Shown here: positions 63,985 through 64,000 of the stretch, piece after piece
Layout: each line of letters starts with the position of its first letter
How positions within the stretch are numbered: position 1 is the stretch's first letter
Assembly (NCBI GenBank): GCA_900239685.1
Contig: OENT01000831.1
Span: forward strand, 1 to 64,000
Direction of reading: 5' to 3'
DNA: 64,000 nucleotides
Origin: Rotaria macrura
Lineage: Eukaryota; Rotifera; Eurotatoria; Philodinida; Philodinidae
Notes under the pieces: generated by a model
Seen by the model: the letters and a program-made list of their open reading frames with translations, nothing else
The model's database searches: none
What the model was told of the DNA's origin: nothing
Program-made: the position numbers and the translations under genes

Positions 63985-64000
63985 TCTTCTTATGTATGTT

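Overview
This is nuclear DNA from a small-genome invertebrate animal. It is strongly AT-rich, and the genes are split by many short introns (mostly about 50-100 bp, GT...AG). Several genes are animal-specific: a Na+/K+-ATPase alpha subunit, a SoxC-type HMG-box factor and an alpha1-adrenergic/octopamine-like GPCR. Base composition, tiny introns and short UTRs fit a rotifer, probably a bdelloid (Adineta/Rotaria type). That placement is inference; nothing in the window proves it.

Layout. 1-4324: gene-poor, with a very GC-rich G-run/C-run tract at 1-113 that looks like a hAT-type transposon end. 4325-5326 (+): intronless SLC35E3-like nucleotide-sugar/triose-phosphate-type transporter. 8210-9691 (+): unrecognised multi-exon gene whose protein has three copies of a strictly spaced C-x20-C-x11-H-x4-H repeat; this is the most novel item here. 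13776-15157 (-): SoxC-like factor in two exons. 16545-17420 (-): adenylate kinase 3/4-type enzyme in four exons. 19157-19801 (-): intronless AT-hook protein. 21012-21991: deleted pogo/Tigger-like transposon carrying the 3' end of its transposase, itself interrupted by a 299-bp inverted-repeat element. 21.99-32.0 kb: a 10-kb stretch with no convincing gene.

32023-36808 (+): aminergic GPCR in four exons. Its 2.9-kb third-loop intron holds a roughly 1-kb inverted-repeat element. 36.8-43.35 kb: non-coding, with microsatellites. 43354-47589 (-): complete Na+/K+-ATPase alpha subunit in 19 exons, including a first exon that codes only the start Met and a 10-nt microexon. 50505-51130 (-): partial candidate single-pass membrane protein with a PPAY tail motif. 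53319-53983 and 56454-57872 (-): two RING-H2 E3 ligase genes sharing an intron position inside the RING, probably related by duplication. 57.9-63.25 kb: mostly non-coding, with a possible degenerate reverse-transcriptase scrap. 63257-63984 (+): complete three-exon gene of unknown function.

The genes do not form a pathway or cluster. They are individually regulated housekeeping, signalling and transcription genes separated by AT-rich spacers with scattered decayed DNA transposons. All exon joins were worked out by hand from splice consensus, reading phase and family similarity; no transcript evidence was available.
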